Shown here in pieces: positions 36,622-46,010 of a DNA stretch of 52,625 nucleotides. Source of the stretch: an uncultured Pelagibacteraceae bacterium (GTDB lineage Bacteria > Pseudomonadota > Alphaproteobacteria > Pelagibacterales > Pelagibacteraceae); NCBI GenBank assembly GCA_902566705.1, contig CACFJT010000008.1:1-52625 (forward strand), given 5' to 3'. How positions within the stretch are numbered: the first letter of the stretch is position 1; every line of letters starts with the position of its first letter. Position numbers and translations under genes: made by a program. The notes beneath the pieces were generated by a model that was not told the DNA's origin, searched no databases, and saw nothing but the letters and a program-made list of their open reading frames with translations.

Positions 36622-38810
36622 TTGTAAACGAAAAAGTAGCAGTTGATCACGGTTTAAAGAAAGATGAATACGCTAAAATTTGTGAGATGTTAAAGAGAAC
36701 TCCTAACATCACAGAGCTAGGTATTTTTTCTGCGATGTGGAATGAGCATTGTTCTTATAAATCATCAAGATTACATTTAAAGAATCTACCTACTAAAGGA
36801 AAGAAAGTTATTCAAGGTCCTGGTGAAAACGCTGGTGTTATCGATATCGAAGATAATGATGCGATAGTTTTTAAAATAGAAAGTCACAATCACCCTTCAT
36901 TTATTGAGCCATATCAAGGTGCTGCTACGGGTGTTGGTGGAATAATGAGAGATGTCTTTACAATGGGTGCAAGACCAATAGCAAACTTAAACTCAATACA
37001 TTTTGGATCACCACAACATAAAAAAACAAAAAATTTATTAAGAGGTGTTGTTCATGGCATAGGTGGTTATGGAAACTGCATGGGTGTTCCTACAATTGCA
37101 GGCCAAACAAGCTTTGATAGCTCATATAATGGGAATATTTTGGTTAATGCTATGACGTTAGGATTAGTAAAAAAAGATAAAATTTTTTACTCCAAAGCTG
37201 CGGGTTTAAATAAACCAGTTATATATGTTGGATCTAAAACTGGAAGAGATGGTATTCATGGTGCAAGCATGGCCTCAGCTAGTTTTGATGAAAAAATTGA
37301 GGAAAAAAAACCAACAGTTCAAGTTGGAGATCCATTTACTGAAAAACTTTTGCTAGAAGCATGTTTAGAACTAATGGCTGGAAACTCTATTATAGCCATT
37401 CAAGATATGGGTGCTGCCGGATTAACTTCCTCAAGTATTGAAATGGCTTCAAAAGGAAACCTTGGAATTGAAATTAATTTAAACAAAGTACCTTGCAGGG
37501 AGGCCAAGATGTCACCATATGAAATTATGCTCTCAGAAAGTCAAGAGAGAATGTTGATTGTTTTAGAAAATGGTAAAGAAGAACACGCAAAAAAAATATT
37601 TGATAAATGGAATTTAGATTTTGCAGTAATAGGTAAAACTACTAAATCAAAAAAAATAGAACTTTATTTTGATGAAGAAAAAGTTGCCGATATTCCAGTT
37701 AATACACTAGTTGAAAACTCCCCTATGTATGATCGAAAATGGAAAAAAGCAAAGTTGCCCAAAAAAAATAAAATTAAAAAAGAAGATATTAAACATTTAA
37801 AAATCATCGATGTATTAAAGAAAATCTTAGGAAACCCTAACGTATGCAGTAAAGAATGGATTTGGCAACAGTATGATCATACTGTTATGGGGGATACAAT
37901 ACAAAAACCTGGAGGAGATGCAGGTGTTGTAAGGGTTCATGGAACAGATAAAGCGGTTGCTGCTTCAGTAGATTCTTCTGCAGTTTATTGTTGGGCACAT
38001 CCTTTAACTGGTGGAAAACAAGTAGTTTGTGAAAGTTTCAGAAATCTTATAGCTGTCGGTGCAAAACCAGTGGCTATAACCAATTGTTTAAATTTTGGTA
38101 GTCCTGAAAATAATGAAAATATGGGAGAGTTTGTTGAATGTGTTCAAGGTATTAGTGAGGCAAGTGAATATTTAAAATTTCCAGTCGTTTCTGGTAATGT
38201 TTCTTTTTATAATCAAACAAAAAATGAAGGTATAAAACCAACACCTGCAATTGGTGGAGTTGGATTAATCAAGGATTATAAAAATATGATCACTATGGAA
38301 TTTAAAGAACTAGATAATTTGGTTTTAGTTATTGGAAAAACAGAAGGACATATTGATCAAAGTTTATTTGCAAGAAATATCTTAGACGAGAAAAATGGAC
38401 CTCCACCTGAAGTAAATCTATTTAACGAGAAAAATAATGGCGAAACTTTGCTCAAATTAATTGACAATAATTTAATAAAAAGTGCTCATGATGTTTCGTT
38501 GGGTGGCATTATCACTGCAGTAGCAAAAATGTGTATTAAAGGGAAAAAGGGAATAAATATTAAAAAACCTAAATATCTAATTAATGAAATAGAATACTTG
38601 TTTGCTGAAGATCAAGGTAGATATATTATAGAAATAAACAAAAAAAATTTTAAAAAAGTTGCTGATATGTTGAATAAAAATGCAGTCCATTTTGACGAAC
38701 TTGGTACAATTATTGAAAATGAACTATATATTAATGAAAAGACAAAAGTTACAATTGACGAATTATCAGCTTCGAATAAAAGTTGGTTAGTAGACTATAT
38801 GAGTAAATAA
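36618..38810 (+). CDS. purL: FGAM synthetase large subunit PurL (short form)
   Basis: The 730-residue product lacks a fused glutaminase domain. It has EMWNEHCSYKSS-like FSAMWNEHCSYKSS, the GPGENAGV loop, KIESHNHPS and MLSESQERM, the ATP-binding marks of the family. It makes FGAM from FGAR with ammonia from PurQ. It is followed directly by bolA with a one-base overlap. Confidence 0.97.
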   Translation: MIVNEKVAVDHGLKKDEYAKICEMLKRTPNITELGIFSAMWNEHCSYKSSRLHLKNLPTKGKKVIQGPGENAGVIDIEDNDAIVFKIESHNHPSFIEPYQGAATGVGGIMRDVFTMGARPIANLNSIHFGSPQHKKTKNLLRGVVHGIGGYGNCMGVPTIAGQTSFDSSYNGNILVNAMTLGLVKKDKIFYSKAAGLNKPVIYVGSKTGRDGIHGASMASASFDEKIEEKKPTVQVGDPFTEKLLLEACLELMAGNSIIAIQDMGAAGLTSSSIEMASKGNLGIEINLNKVPCREAKMSPYEIMLSESQERMLIVLENGKEEHAKKIFDKWNLDFAVIGKTTKSKKIELYFDEEKVADIPVNTLVENSPMYDRKWKKAKLPKKNKIKKEDIKHLKIIDVLKKILGNPNVCSKEWIWQQYDHTVMGDTIQKPGGDAGVVRVHGTDKAVAASVDSSAVYCWAHPLTGGKQVVCESFRNLIAVGAKPVAITNCLNFGSPENNENMGEFVECVQGISEASEYLKFPVVSGNVSFYNQTKNEGIKPTPAIGGVGLIKDYKNMITMEFKELDNLVLVIGKTEGHIDQSLFARNILDEKNGPPPEVNLFNEKNNGETLLKLIDNNLIKSAHDVSLGGIITAVAKMCIKGKKGINIKKPKYLINEIEYLFAEDQGRYIIEINKKNFKKVADMLNKNAVHFDELGTIIENELYINEKTKVTIDELSASNKSWLVDYMSK

Positions 38811-39040
38811 TGGCAATGGATTTAAAAGAAATTCAGAATTTTATAAAAGAGGCAATGCCAGATGCAATAGTAGAGATACAAGATCTAGCTGGTGATGGTA
38901 ATCATTATTCAGCAACCGTTACCTCTTCTCAATTTTCTGGAAAAAGTAAAATTGAACAACACAAAATGGTTTATAATTCATTAAAAGGCAGAATGGGTAA
39001 TGAGCTTCATGCATTAGCAATTAAAACAAAGGAGAGATAA
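38810..39040 (+). CDS. BolA family protein
   Basis: The 76-residue product has the BolA fold, with VEIQDLAGDGNHYSATVTSS and the conserved C-terminal MGNELHALAIKTKER carrying the His that ligates a shared iron-sulfur cluster. It most resembles the short IbaG/BolA-like branch. It is one base before a CGFS glutaredoxin, its usual partner in a [2Fe-2S] heterodimer used in iron sensing or cluster delivery. Confidence 0.9.
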   Translation: MAMDLKEIQNFIKEAMPDAIVEIQDLAGDGNHYSATVTSSQFSGKSKIEQHKMVYNSLKGRMGNELHALAIKTKER

Positions 39041-39041
39041 A

Positions 39042-39380
39042 ATGGATCAACAAACAAATGATTTAATTAAAAACGAAATTGAAAACAACGAAGTTTGTTT
39101 ATTTATGAAAGGCACACCTGATGCTCCACAGTGTGGATTTTCAATGGCAACGTCTAACATTTTAAAAGTTCTTGAAGTAAATTTTAAAGGAGTAAATGTT
39201 TTAGAAAATCAAAATTTAAGAGAAGGTATTAAAGTATTTAGTGATTGGCCAACAATACCTCAACTTTATGTGAAAAATGAATTTATTGGTGGATGTGATA
39301 TTGTTAAAGAAATGTATGAAAGTGGTGAATTAGTAAAACTCTTCGAGAATAAAGGTGTGAGTTTTAAAGCTAAAAATTAA
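39042..39380 (+). CDS. grxD: Monothiol glutaredoxin (Grx4 type)
   Basis: The 112-residue product has the CGFS active site at residues 31-34 (DAPQCGFSMAT), WPTIPQLYV and GGCDIVKEM, the marks of Grx4. Such proteins bind a bridging [2Fe-2S] cluster with glutathione and partner BolA. It is the last gene of the purine operon. Its stop overlaps that of the convergent methyltransferase gene. Confidence 0.95.
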   Translation: MDQQTNDLIKNEIENNEVCLFMKGTPDAPQCGFSMATSNILKVLEVNFKGVNVLENQNLREGIKVFSDWPTIPQLYVKNEFIGGCDIVKEMYESGELVKLFENKGVSFKAKN

Positions 39381-39994
39381 TTTTTTTTAAAAATACTTCT
39401 TAATATTTTAGAAATAAATTTTCTAAATAATACTAATCTTGATATTTTATGAATGCTTTCATCATTATTTTGTTTTAAATTAAATTCAATAGAGTTTTCC
39501 CAGTAAAGCTCCAAAACCAAACTTTGTCTAAAAATTATTTCAAATTTTTTTGATGATGAGACTGTTAAAACTGGTTCTAAATATTGTAATTTTTTTGAAA
39601 TATTTATTCTTTTTTGAACATCATCAAACTCTGTATGCCAAATATGTTCATTTTTATTTTCAAAAACTAAGTTATCATTTAGTATTGTAGGTAGCTCAAT
39701 GTAGCCTTTATTGGAAACTCTCTCTAATTCACTAATAAAAGCCTCTACGTTTTTTACATGTTCAATTACATGTGAAGCTATAACAAAATCAAATTCTTTA
39801 TTTTTAAAAGGTAGGGTGTTATTTTCTAATTTTATAAATTTTTTATTTTTATAAAAATCTGATAAGTCTTGAATATCACATATTACATTGGCCCTTTCAT
39901 GAGCAGTATATCCACAACCTATATCTAATACATTCCAATTTGGATTTTCCTTTAGAAGGTTATTTATATAATTTTTTGATGATCTCTTTATCAA
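39377..39994 (-). CDS. Class I SAM-dependent methyltransferase of unknown target
   Basis: The 205-residue product has the SAM-binding motif VLDIGCGYT (residues 20-28) and a methyltransferase type 11 pattern (NTLPFKNKEFDFVIASHVIE). The target is unknown; small lipid, quinone or surface-sugar methylation is possible. It starts 3 bases after the rpsD stop, so it is transcribed with rpsD, an uncommon pairing. The coding sequence is very AT-rich. Confidence 0.78.
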   Translation of the reverse strand: MIKRSSKNYINNLLKENPNWNVLDIGCGYTAHERANVICDIQDLSDFYKNKKFIKLENNTLPFKNKEFDFVIASHVIEHVKNVEAFISELERVSNKGYIELPTILNDNLVFENKNEHIWHTEFDDVQKRINISKKLQYLEPVLTVSSSKKFEIIFRQSLVLELYWENSIEFNLKQNNDESIHKISRLVLFRKFISKILRSIFKKN

Positions 39995-39997
39995 ATA

Positions 39998-40615
39998 TTA
40001 TCTTGAATAATATTCAATTACTAAATTAGGTTCCATGATGATTGGATATGGAACTTCTTCAAATTTAGGAATTCTAACAAATTTTAATTTTTTATTTTTT
40101 TCGTCCATCTGAATATATTCAGGAGTTTCTCTTTCTTTATTAGCTAAAGCAATATCAATTATAGCAAGTTGCTTTGATTTATCTCTTATTTCAATTGAAT
40201 CTTCCTCTCTCACAAGATAGCTTCCAATATTAACTTTTTTACCATTTACTTTTACATGACCATGATTGATTAATTGTCTAGCTGAAAAAATTGTTGTTGC
40301 GAATTTTGCTCTATAAATTACAGCATCTAATCTTCTTTCAAGAAGACCAATTAAATTTTCTCCAGTATCACCTTTAAGCATTACTGCTTTTTTGTATATA
40401 TTTCTAAATTGTCTCTCATTAATATTGCCATAATATGCTTTCAATTTTTGCTTTGCTTGAAGCTGTATTCCATAATCAGATGGCTTTGATGTTTTTGTTT
40501 GACCATGTTGTCCTGGTCCATAAGCTCTAGTATTAAAAGGACTTTTAGGTCTTCCCCAAAGGTTAACTTTTAGTCTTCTGTCTACTTTATGTTTAGAGTT
40601 TAATCTTTTAGTCAT
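39998..40615 (-). CDS. rpsD: 30S ribosomal protein S4
   Basis: The 205-residue product begins [20 protein letters not shown]. It contains the S4 RNA-binding domain with [20 protein letters not shown] and [21 protein letters not shown]4 starts 16S 5'-domain assembly. It lies outside the ribosomal cluster, 41 bases after trmJ, as is common in alphaproteobacteria. Confidence 0.98.
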   Translation of the reverse strand: MTKRLNSKHKVDRRLKVNLWGRPKSPFNTRAYGPGQHGQTKTSKPSDYGIQLQAKQKLKAYYGNINERQFRNIYKKAVMLKGDTGENLIGLLERRLDAVIYRAKFATTIFSARQLINHGHVKVNGKKVNIGSYLVREEDSIEIRDKSKQLAIIDIALANKERETPEYIQMDEKNKKLKFVRIPKFEEVPYPIIMEPNLVIEYYSR

Positions 40616-40656
40616 TTAATAGTGGAGCTTTATAAACTTACTCATCATTTTGTCAA

Positions 40657-41370
40657 TCAACGTTTTTTACCTAAGCTTGCAAATACACCTGATAAAATAC
40701 GTATTTCTTTGGTTGATAATTCCATCCTATAAAAAATATTCCTCAAGTTTTCAAGCATTATCGGCTTCTTCTCTTTTGATTTAAAGAAATTTATCTCTTC
40801 AAGATTCTGAATACAAAGATTTGCCATAGCAACAATATCTTTTTTAGATGCTGATTTAACTTTATTTGATTTCTTAAAAGAAGATGCTTTTGAATTTATT
40901 ATGCCTGAAACATATTGTGCAATTATTATTAAACTGTGAGATAGATTTAATGACTTGAAATCAGGATTAGTTGGAATTTGAAGAGTGTAATTGGCATAAC
41001 TTATTTCGTGATTTGATAAACCTGACGCCTCAGATCCAAATAAAAAAGCTACTTTTTTTCTATAATTAAGTTTTTTTAAATCTTCTAACTGAATATGTTT
41101 AATGTTTTTGTTTCTAAATCTTGAGGATGTTGCGATTACAATATCTATATTCTTTAAAGATTTTTCTAAACTTTCAAAATTCTTTGCTTTGTAAATTATA
41201 TTTTTTGCACCTACAGAAGTTGCTAAAATTTTATCATTAGGAAATATTGGTTTAGGATTGATAACAGTAAGTTTATTAAAATTAAAATTTTTCATTCCTC
41301 TTGCACATGCTCCAATATTTTCTGAAAGTTGAGGTTTGTGTAAAATGAAAGAAATATTATTTATAGACAT
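40657..41370 (-). CDS. trmJ: tRNA/rRNA 2'-O-methyltransferase, TrmJ type
   Basis: The 237-residue SPOUT protein has NISFILHKPQLSENIGACAR (motif 1 region), LFGSEASGLSNHEI (motif 2) and SLNLSHSLIIIAQYVSG (motif 3), with a helical C-terminal tail as in TrmJ. TrmJ methylates the ribose at position 32 of several tRNAs. A different target in the same family cannot be excluded. The start overlaps the DUF1989 stop by one base. Confidence 0.82.
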   Translation of the reverse strand: MSINNISFILHKPQLSENIGACARGMKNFNFNKLTVINPKPIFPNDKILATSVGAKNIIYKAKNFESLEKSLKNIDIVIATSSRFRNKNIKHIQLEDLKKLNYRKKVAFLFGSEASGLSNHEISYANYTLQIPTNPDFKSLNLSHSLIIIAQYVSGIINSKASSFKKSNKVKSASKKDIVAMANLCIQNLEEINFFKSKEKKPIMLENLRNIFYRMELSTKEIRILSGVFASLGKKR

Positions 41371-42233
41371 TAATCTATGCCATGATCTCTTTTATAATTA
41401 GAAATAGCTGATGGTTTGATATCGTTTAAATATTTAGGATCTACTGTCCAAATTGAAACTTTTAGTGGATAACATTTTGCTACATCAGATGAATGTTCTG
41501 ATCCACAATCACCACCTGGACATGCAGAAAGTGCACCCAACAAATCTGTTTCAGCAAAGAACTCCAAATAATCACCAGGTCTAACAGGACTTGCTTTCAT
41601 AAAGTATTGTTTAGTATCATTAGTAAATCCAGTTAACATAAAAACATTTAGTACATCATGAACTATTTTTTCTGCATGGTCTAATTGAACATTTTTTTCT
41701 TTTACTAAAGCTCTTGTTAAATTTGAATGACAACAATAATGATAATCTTTATCGCTCAAAAGTTTTGATGTATATGGATCACATCTTGTTCCAATTACAT
41801 CATGAACGGATCCTCCATCTTTATCATAATCATACCAATCCAAAGTATCCCAGGTTATAGTAGCTAAGGATCTAAGATAGGGAAAATTGCTAAACATTTT
41901 ATCTCCAACTGAAAGATGGGTTCCATAAAGAGCCCTTGTTTTTCCAGAATAAAATCTCTCTTCTAGATTGTTTAAATTAAATAAATTTAGATCTCCTACT
42001 TGCGGACCATCTAAACTCTCAATTCTAAAAAACTCACCAAATTTTACTTCGAAAGTTTTTGCATCTCTTGGAGGTATTATAACTTCATCTTTTTTAACCA
42101 AGTGTTCTCTAGCAGAATGTAAAACACTTAAGTTTTTGTTTTCAATATTGGTATTTGGATAACAAACTATTGGTTTTGCGCCTATTCTACTTTTTAAATC
42201 AGATGGTATTTCTGAAAATTTTTTTATTTTCAT
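41370..42233 (-). CDS. DUF1989 family protein (urea carboxylase-associated type)
   Basis: The 287-residue product has the DUF1989 layout: FFRIESLDGPQVGDLNLFNL, the SGKTRALYGTHLSVGDKMFS loop, and LLGALSACPGGDCGSEHSSD with conserved Cys. Members of this family act as carboxyguanidine deiminase subunits (CgdA/CgdB) beside guanidine carboxylase. No carboxylase or second DUF1989 gene is in the window, so this stand-alone form may have another substrate. It lies 2 bases after cimA. Confidence 0.8.
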   Translation of the reverse strand: MKIKKFSEIPSDLKSRIGAKPIVCYPNTNIENKNLSVLHSAREHLVKKDEVIIPPRDAKTFEVKFGEFFRIESLDGPQVGDLNLFNLNNLEERFYSGKTRALYGTHLSVGDKMFSNFPYLRSLATITWDTLDWYDYDKDGGSVHDVIGTRCDPYTSKLLSDKDYHYCCHSNLTRALVKEKNVQLDHAEKIVHDVLNVFMLTGFTNDTKQYFMKASPVRPGDYLEFFAETDLLGALSACPGGDCGSEHSSDVAKCYPLKVSIWTVDPKYLNDIKPSAISNYKRDHGID

Positions 42234-42235
42234 TT

Positions 42236-43837
42236 TTATAAACTTCCAGGAGCTTTATCCTTGAATAGCTTGTAATCTAAACTATCAACAAGAGCTTTGA
42301 AAGAAGCATCAATGATATTTGGTGATACTCCAATAGTAAACCAATTAACACCCTTCGAGTCAGTGCTTTCTATGCTTACTCTTGTTACAGCCTCTGTACC
42401 AGTATTTAAAATTCTAACTTTATAATCAACCAGTCTTAAATCTTTTAAATATTCTGAATATTTAGCGAGCTTATTAACATTCTTTCTAATAGCATTATCC
42501 AGTGCATTAACAGGTCCGTTTCCTTTTCCTTCGCATAAAATCTTATTTCCATCTACTTCCAGTTTAGCTTTAGCGTATGAGACAATTTCTCCTGCATTAT
42601 CTTTCTTAACAGAAACATCATATTCATTAATAGAAATATATCTTGGTATCTGCCCCATTAATCTTCGAGCCAATAACTCAAAAGATGCGTCAGCACCGTC
42701 ATAACTATAACCAATAAATTCTCTATCTTTAACTTCTTCCAAAAGTTTTTTAATTTTTGGATCACTTTTTTTTACTTCTATTCCTATAAGGTTTAATCTA
42801 GACATAATGTTTGATTGTCCAGATTGATCTGAAACAACTATATTCCGTGAATTTCCAACTTCTTCAGGATTAACATGTTCATAAGTTTTTGGATCTTTTT
42901 GAACAGCAGAAACATGCATGCCGCCTTTGTGTGAGAAAGCGGAAGCACCAACATATGGGAGATGTTTATTTGGTTTTCTATTTAATAGTTCATCTAATAA
43001 CCTAGAACATTGAGTTAAATTTTTTAAATTTTCACGTTTAATATTAAGTTCATAATTTTCATAAAAATCTTTTTTTAAAAAAAAGGTTGGAATTATTGAT
43101 ACTAAATTTGCATTTCCACATCTCTCTCCTAATCCATTTAATGTACCCTGAACTTGTCTAACTCCAGCTTGAACAGCAACTAAACTATTAGCTACCGCAT
43201 TTTCAGTATCATTATGAGCATGAATACCTAAATTTTTACCAGGAATATGTTTAATTACTTCTTTAACAATTTTATCAACTTCATGAGGAAGGGTTCCACC
43301 ATTTGTATCACATAAAATAACCCATCTTGCGCCATTATCATATGCTGCTTTTAAACAAGAAATTGCATATTCAGGATTAGATTTGTATCCATCAAAGAAA
43401 TGTTCTGCATCAAACATGAATTCTTTTCCAGATTTAACAATGTGTTTCGCACTTTCACTTATATTTAAAAGATTTTGATCATTTGAAATACCAAGAGCAA
43501 CATCCACTTGAAAATCCCATGATTTACCAAACAAACAAACTGATGAACTTTTTGAATTAATTAATGAAGAGAGCATTGGATCATTATCAGCACTATGCTC
43601 ACTTTTTTTTGTCATACCAAATGATGTTAATTTTGCAGATTTAAAATTATGATCCTTATTAAAAAATTCGGTATCTGTAGGATTTGCTCCAGGCCATCCT
43701 CCTTCAATATAATCAACACCTAAATTATCAAGAGAGAACGATATTTTTTCTTTGTCATCTAGTGAAAAATCTACACCTTGAGTTTGTGCACCATCACGTA
43801 ACGTTGTATCAAATATATATAAGCGATCTTTACTCAT
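42236..43837 (-). CDS. cimA: (R)-citramalate synthase
   Basis: The 533-residue product has the catalytic FDTTLRDGAQT motif (residues 9-19), LGIHAHNDTENAVANSL, GTLNGLGERCGNANL and a C-terminal LeuA-type dimer/allosteric domain (about 400-530). It condenses pyruvate and acetyl-CoA to citramalate, a threonine-free route to isoleucine. The fused YIEGGWPGANPTD region favours CimA over 2-isopropylmalate synthase. It overlaps cysS by 4 bases. Confidence 0.9.
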   Translation of the reverse strand: MSKDRLYIFDTTLRDGAQTQGVDFSLDDKEKISFSLDNLGVDYIEGGWPGANPTDTEFFNKDHNFKSAKLTSFGMTKKSEHSADNDPMLSSLINSKSSSVCLFGKSWDFQVDVALGISNDQNLLNISESAKHIVKSGKEFMFDAEHFFDGYKSNPEYAISCLKAAYDNGARWVILCDTNGGTLPHEVDKIVKEVIKHIPGKNLGIHAHNDTENAVANSLVAVQAGVRQVQGTLNGLGERCGNANLVSIIPTFFLKKDFYENYELNIKRENLKNLTQCSRLLDELLNRKPNKHLPYVGASAFSHKGGMHVSAVQKDPKTYEHVNPEEVGNSRNIVVSDQSGQSNIMSRLNLIGIEVKKSDPKIKKLLEEVKDREFIGYSYDGADASFELLARRLMGQIPRYISINEYDVSVKKDNAGEIVSYAKAKLEVDGNKILCEGKGNGPVNALDNAIRKNVNKLAKYSEYLKDLRLVDYKVRILNTGTEAVTRVSIESTDSKGVNWFTIGVSPNIIDASFKALVDSLDYKLFKDKAPGSL

Positions 43838-45189
43838 TTAAATTTCCAGATCGTTTTACCATCTTTATCTTCTATTAAAACACCTTTGTCTAAAAGCTCA
43901 TCTCTTATTTTATCCGCTTCCAGATAATTTTTATTTAATCTAGCTTGATTTCTCTCATTAATTTTAATTAAAATTTCTTTTTCAGAAATTGATGCATTGC
44001 TTTTCTTTAATTTAAGCCAGTCCTCTTTAGTTTCATTCAATAATCCAACAAAATTACACGCAGAAACAAATAATCTCTTATTTTCATCAGAACCTTTTGA
44101 CGCTTGTTCATATAATTTATGTAAATTGGCAATATAGCCTGGTGTATTTAAGTCATCAAAAAGAGGTTTTATAATTTGATCTGAAATTTGAACTTTTTTT
44201 TCAATATTTAAATATACATTATACCATTTACTAATTGTATTTTCACAATCCTCTAACAGCTTATCATTCCAATCAAGTGGTTGTCGGTAATGTGCGCTCA
44301 TTAAAGCCAATCTTAAAACTTGACCACTTTTATTTTTTCTAAAATCTTTAATTTTTAAAATATTACCTTGAGATTTTGCCATTTTTTCGTTGGACATTGT
44401 GATAAAAGCATTATGTAACCAATAATTAGCAAATACTTTGCTATCATTTGCACATCTAGATTGAGCAATTTCATTTTCATGGTGAGGGAATAAAAGATCA
44501 ACGCCTCCACCATGAATATCAAATTCTTTTCCTAAATATTTTTTAGACATTGCTGAGCATTCTAAATGCCAACCCGGTCTTCCTTTTCCCCAGGGTGAAT
44601 CCCATGATGGTTCTTCTGGTTCTGACGGTTTCCACAGAACAAAATCTTCAGGATTTTTCTTATTTTCGCTTACTTCAATTCTTGATCCTGCAACTAATTC
44701 ATCTAATTTTTTATTTGATAACTGTCCATAATCCTTAAATTTTTTAACTTCAAAATAAACATGCTTCTGATTTTCGTATGCAAATCCTTTATTAATCAGT
44801 TCTGAGATCATTTCTATCATCTCAGAAATATGCTCAGTTGCTTTAGGCTCATAATTTGGTTTTTCACAATTTAGATAAATACAATCTTCCTTAAAGCTTT
44901 GAGTAATTTTTTTTGTAAGAACTGAAAAAGAAATTTTATTTTCCTTTGCAGATTTAATTATTTTATCATCCACATCTGTTATATTTCTTACATAAGTTAC
45001 ATTTGGATATTCATTTTTTAAAATTTTAAATAAAATATCAAATACAATTACAGGTCTAGCATTGCCAATATGCGGATCATCATAAACAGTTGGACCACAA
45101 ACGTACATTCTTACATTATTTTTATCCTGAGGAACAAATTTTTCTTTTTTGTTAGTAAGATTATTTGTTAAAAAAATATCTATACTCAT
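43834..45189 (-). CDS. cysS: Cysteinyl-tRNA synthetase
   Basis: The 451-residue class I synthetase has the zinc ligand Cys31 in YVCGPTVYDDPHIGNARP, the HIGH-type motif at 40-43, the zinc segment GGGVDLLFPHHENEIAQS and a KMSKS-type loop EKMAKSQGN. It charges tRNA-Cys. The length is usual for the family. A 7-bp hairpin separates it from nadE upstream. Confidence 0.96.
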   Translation of the reverse strand: MSIDIFLTNNLTNKKEKFVPQDKNNVRMYVCGPTVYDDPHIGNARPVIVFDILFKILKNEYPNVTYVRNITDVDDKIIKSAKENKISFSVLTKKITQSFKEDCIYLNCEKPNYEPKATEHISEMIEMISELINKGFAYENQKHVYFEVKKFKDYGQLSNKKLDELVAGSRIEVSENKKNPEDFVLWKPSEPEEPSWDSPWGKGRPGWHLECSAMSKKYLGKEFDIHGGGVDLLFPHHENEIAQSRCANDSKVFANYWLHNAFITMSNEKMAKSQGNILKIKDFRKNKSGQVLRLALMSAHYRQPLDWNDKLLEDCENTISKWYNVYLNIEKKVQISDQIIKPLFDDLNTPGYIANLHKLYEQASKGSDENKRLFVSACNFVGLLNETKEDWLKLKKSNASISEKEILIKINERNQARLNKNYLEADKIRDELLDKGVLIEDKDGKTIWKFK

Positions 45190-45212
45190 AGCTGAAGAAA
45201 TATACTTAAATT

Positions 45213-45230
45213 ATAGATTTGTGAATCTAT
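45213..45230 (-). other. Hairpin between nadE and cysS
   Basis: ATAGATT and AATCTAT form a perfect 7-bp stem around a 4-base loop in the 45-base gap between the nadE stop and the cysS start. The bases after it on the transcribed strand are AT-rich but not a clean U-run. It may be a weak terminator or a processing site. Confidence 0.45.
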
Positions 45231-45234
45231 TTGA

Positions 45235-45972
45235 TTAGTTTGGGATTATGCATACAGGAATTGGCTCCATTTTATGCATATTTTGTTTTCTAATATTTTC
45301 GTATTTTACACGATTCTGTGAATTTGGATTTTCCATTGCTTCTTCTAATTCTTCATATTTCAATCCAAGTTGACCTTCATCAGTTCTACCGTCATCCCAA
45401 AGTCCATCCGTTGGAGGTGCATCAATAATTTCTTGCAAAATTCCAAGTTCTTTTCCTAATTCCCAGACTTGAGTTTTATTACAATCAGCTATTGGTGAAA
45501 TATCAACTCCACCATCACCATATTTTGTGTAAAATCCTACTCCAAAATCCTCAACTTTGTTTCCTGTCCCTACAACAATTCCTTTATTTGCTGCTGCTAC
45601 TTGATACAGAGTAGTCATTCTTAACCTTGCTCTTGAATTAGCCATACCATGCTCACTATCAAATTTAGATAAGCTTGCATTAAACGCTAAAAACAACTCG
45701 TCTAAATTGATTGTATGTGCCTCAACATTTTTAAAATTTTTTACTAACCATTCCTGATGCTTTAAACTTAAATCATGTTGATTAGATTTTTGTTTTATTG
45801 GCATAGATAAAACAATAGTTTTTAAACCTGTCATTGCACTTAGTGTACTTGATACCGATGAGTCAATTCCTCCAGAAATACCTATTACTAATGACTTTGC
45901 CTTTGTTGGCATGTTATCTGCATAATTTTTAATCCAATTAGAGATATATTTAACTTTTTCAGAAGGTTTCAT
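45235..45972 (-). CDS. nadE: NAD synthetase, ammonia-dependent
   Basis: The 245-residue product has the PP-loop SGGIDSS (residues 33-39), GTGNKVEDFGVGFYTKYGDG and PPTDGLWDDGRTDEGQLG, the marks of NadE. There is no N-terminal glutaminase domain, so free ammonia is the nitrogen donor. It makes NAD from deamido-NAD. It lies 38 bases after the DAHP synthase gene. Confidence 0.95.
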   Translation of the reverse strand: MKPSEKVKYISNWIKNYADNMPTKAKSLVIGISGGIDSSVSSTLSAMTGLKTIVLSMPIKQKSNQHDLSLKHQEWLVKNFKNVEAHTINLDELFLAFNASLSKFDSEHGMANSRARLRMTTLYQVAAANKGIVVGTGNKVEDFGVGFYTKYGDGGVDISPIADCNKTQVWELGKELGILQEIIDAPPTDGLWDDGRTDEGQLGLKYEELEEAMENPNSQNRVKYENIRKQNMHKMEPIPVCIIPN

Positions 45973-46010
45973 GATTTCAAAATATTTATTATAAATAATT
46001 TTTCAATGTA

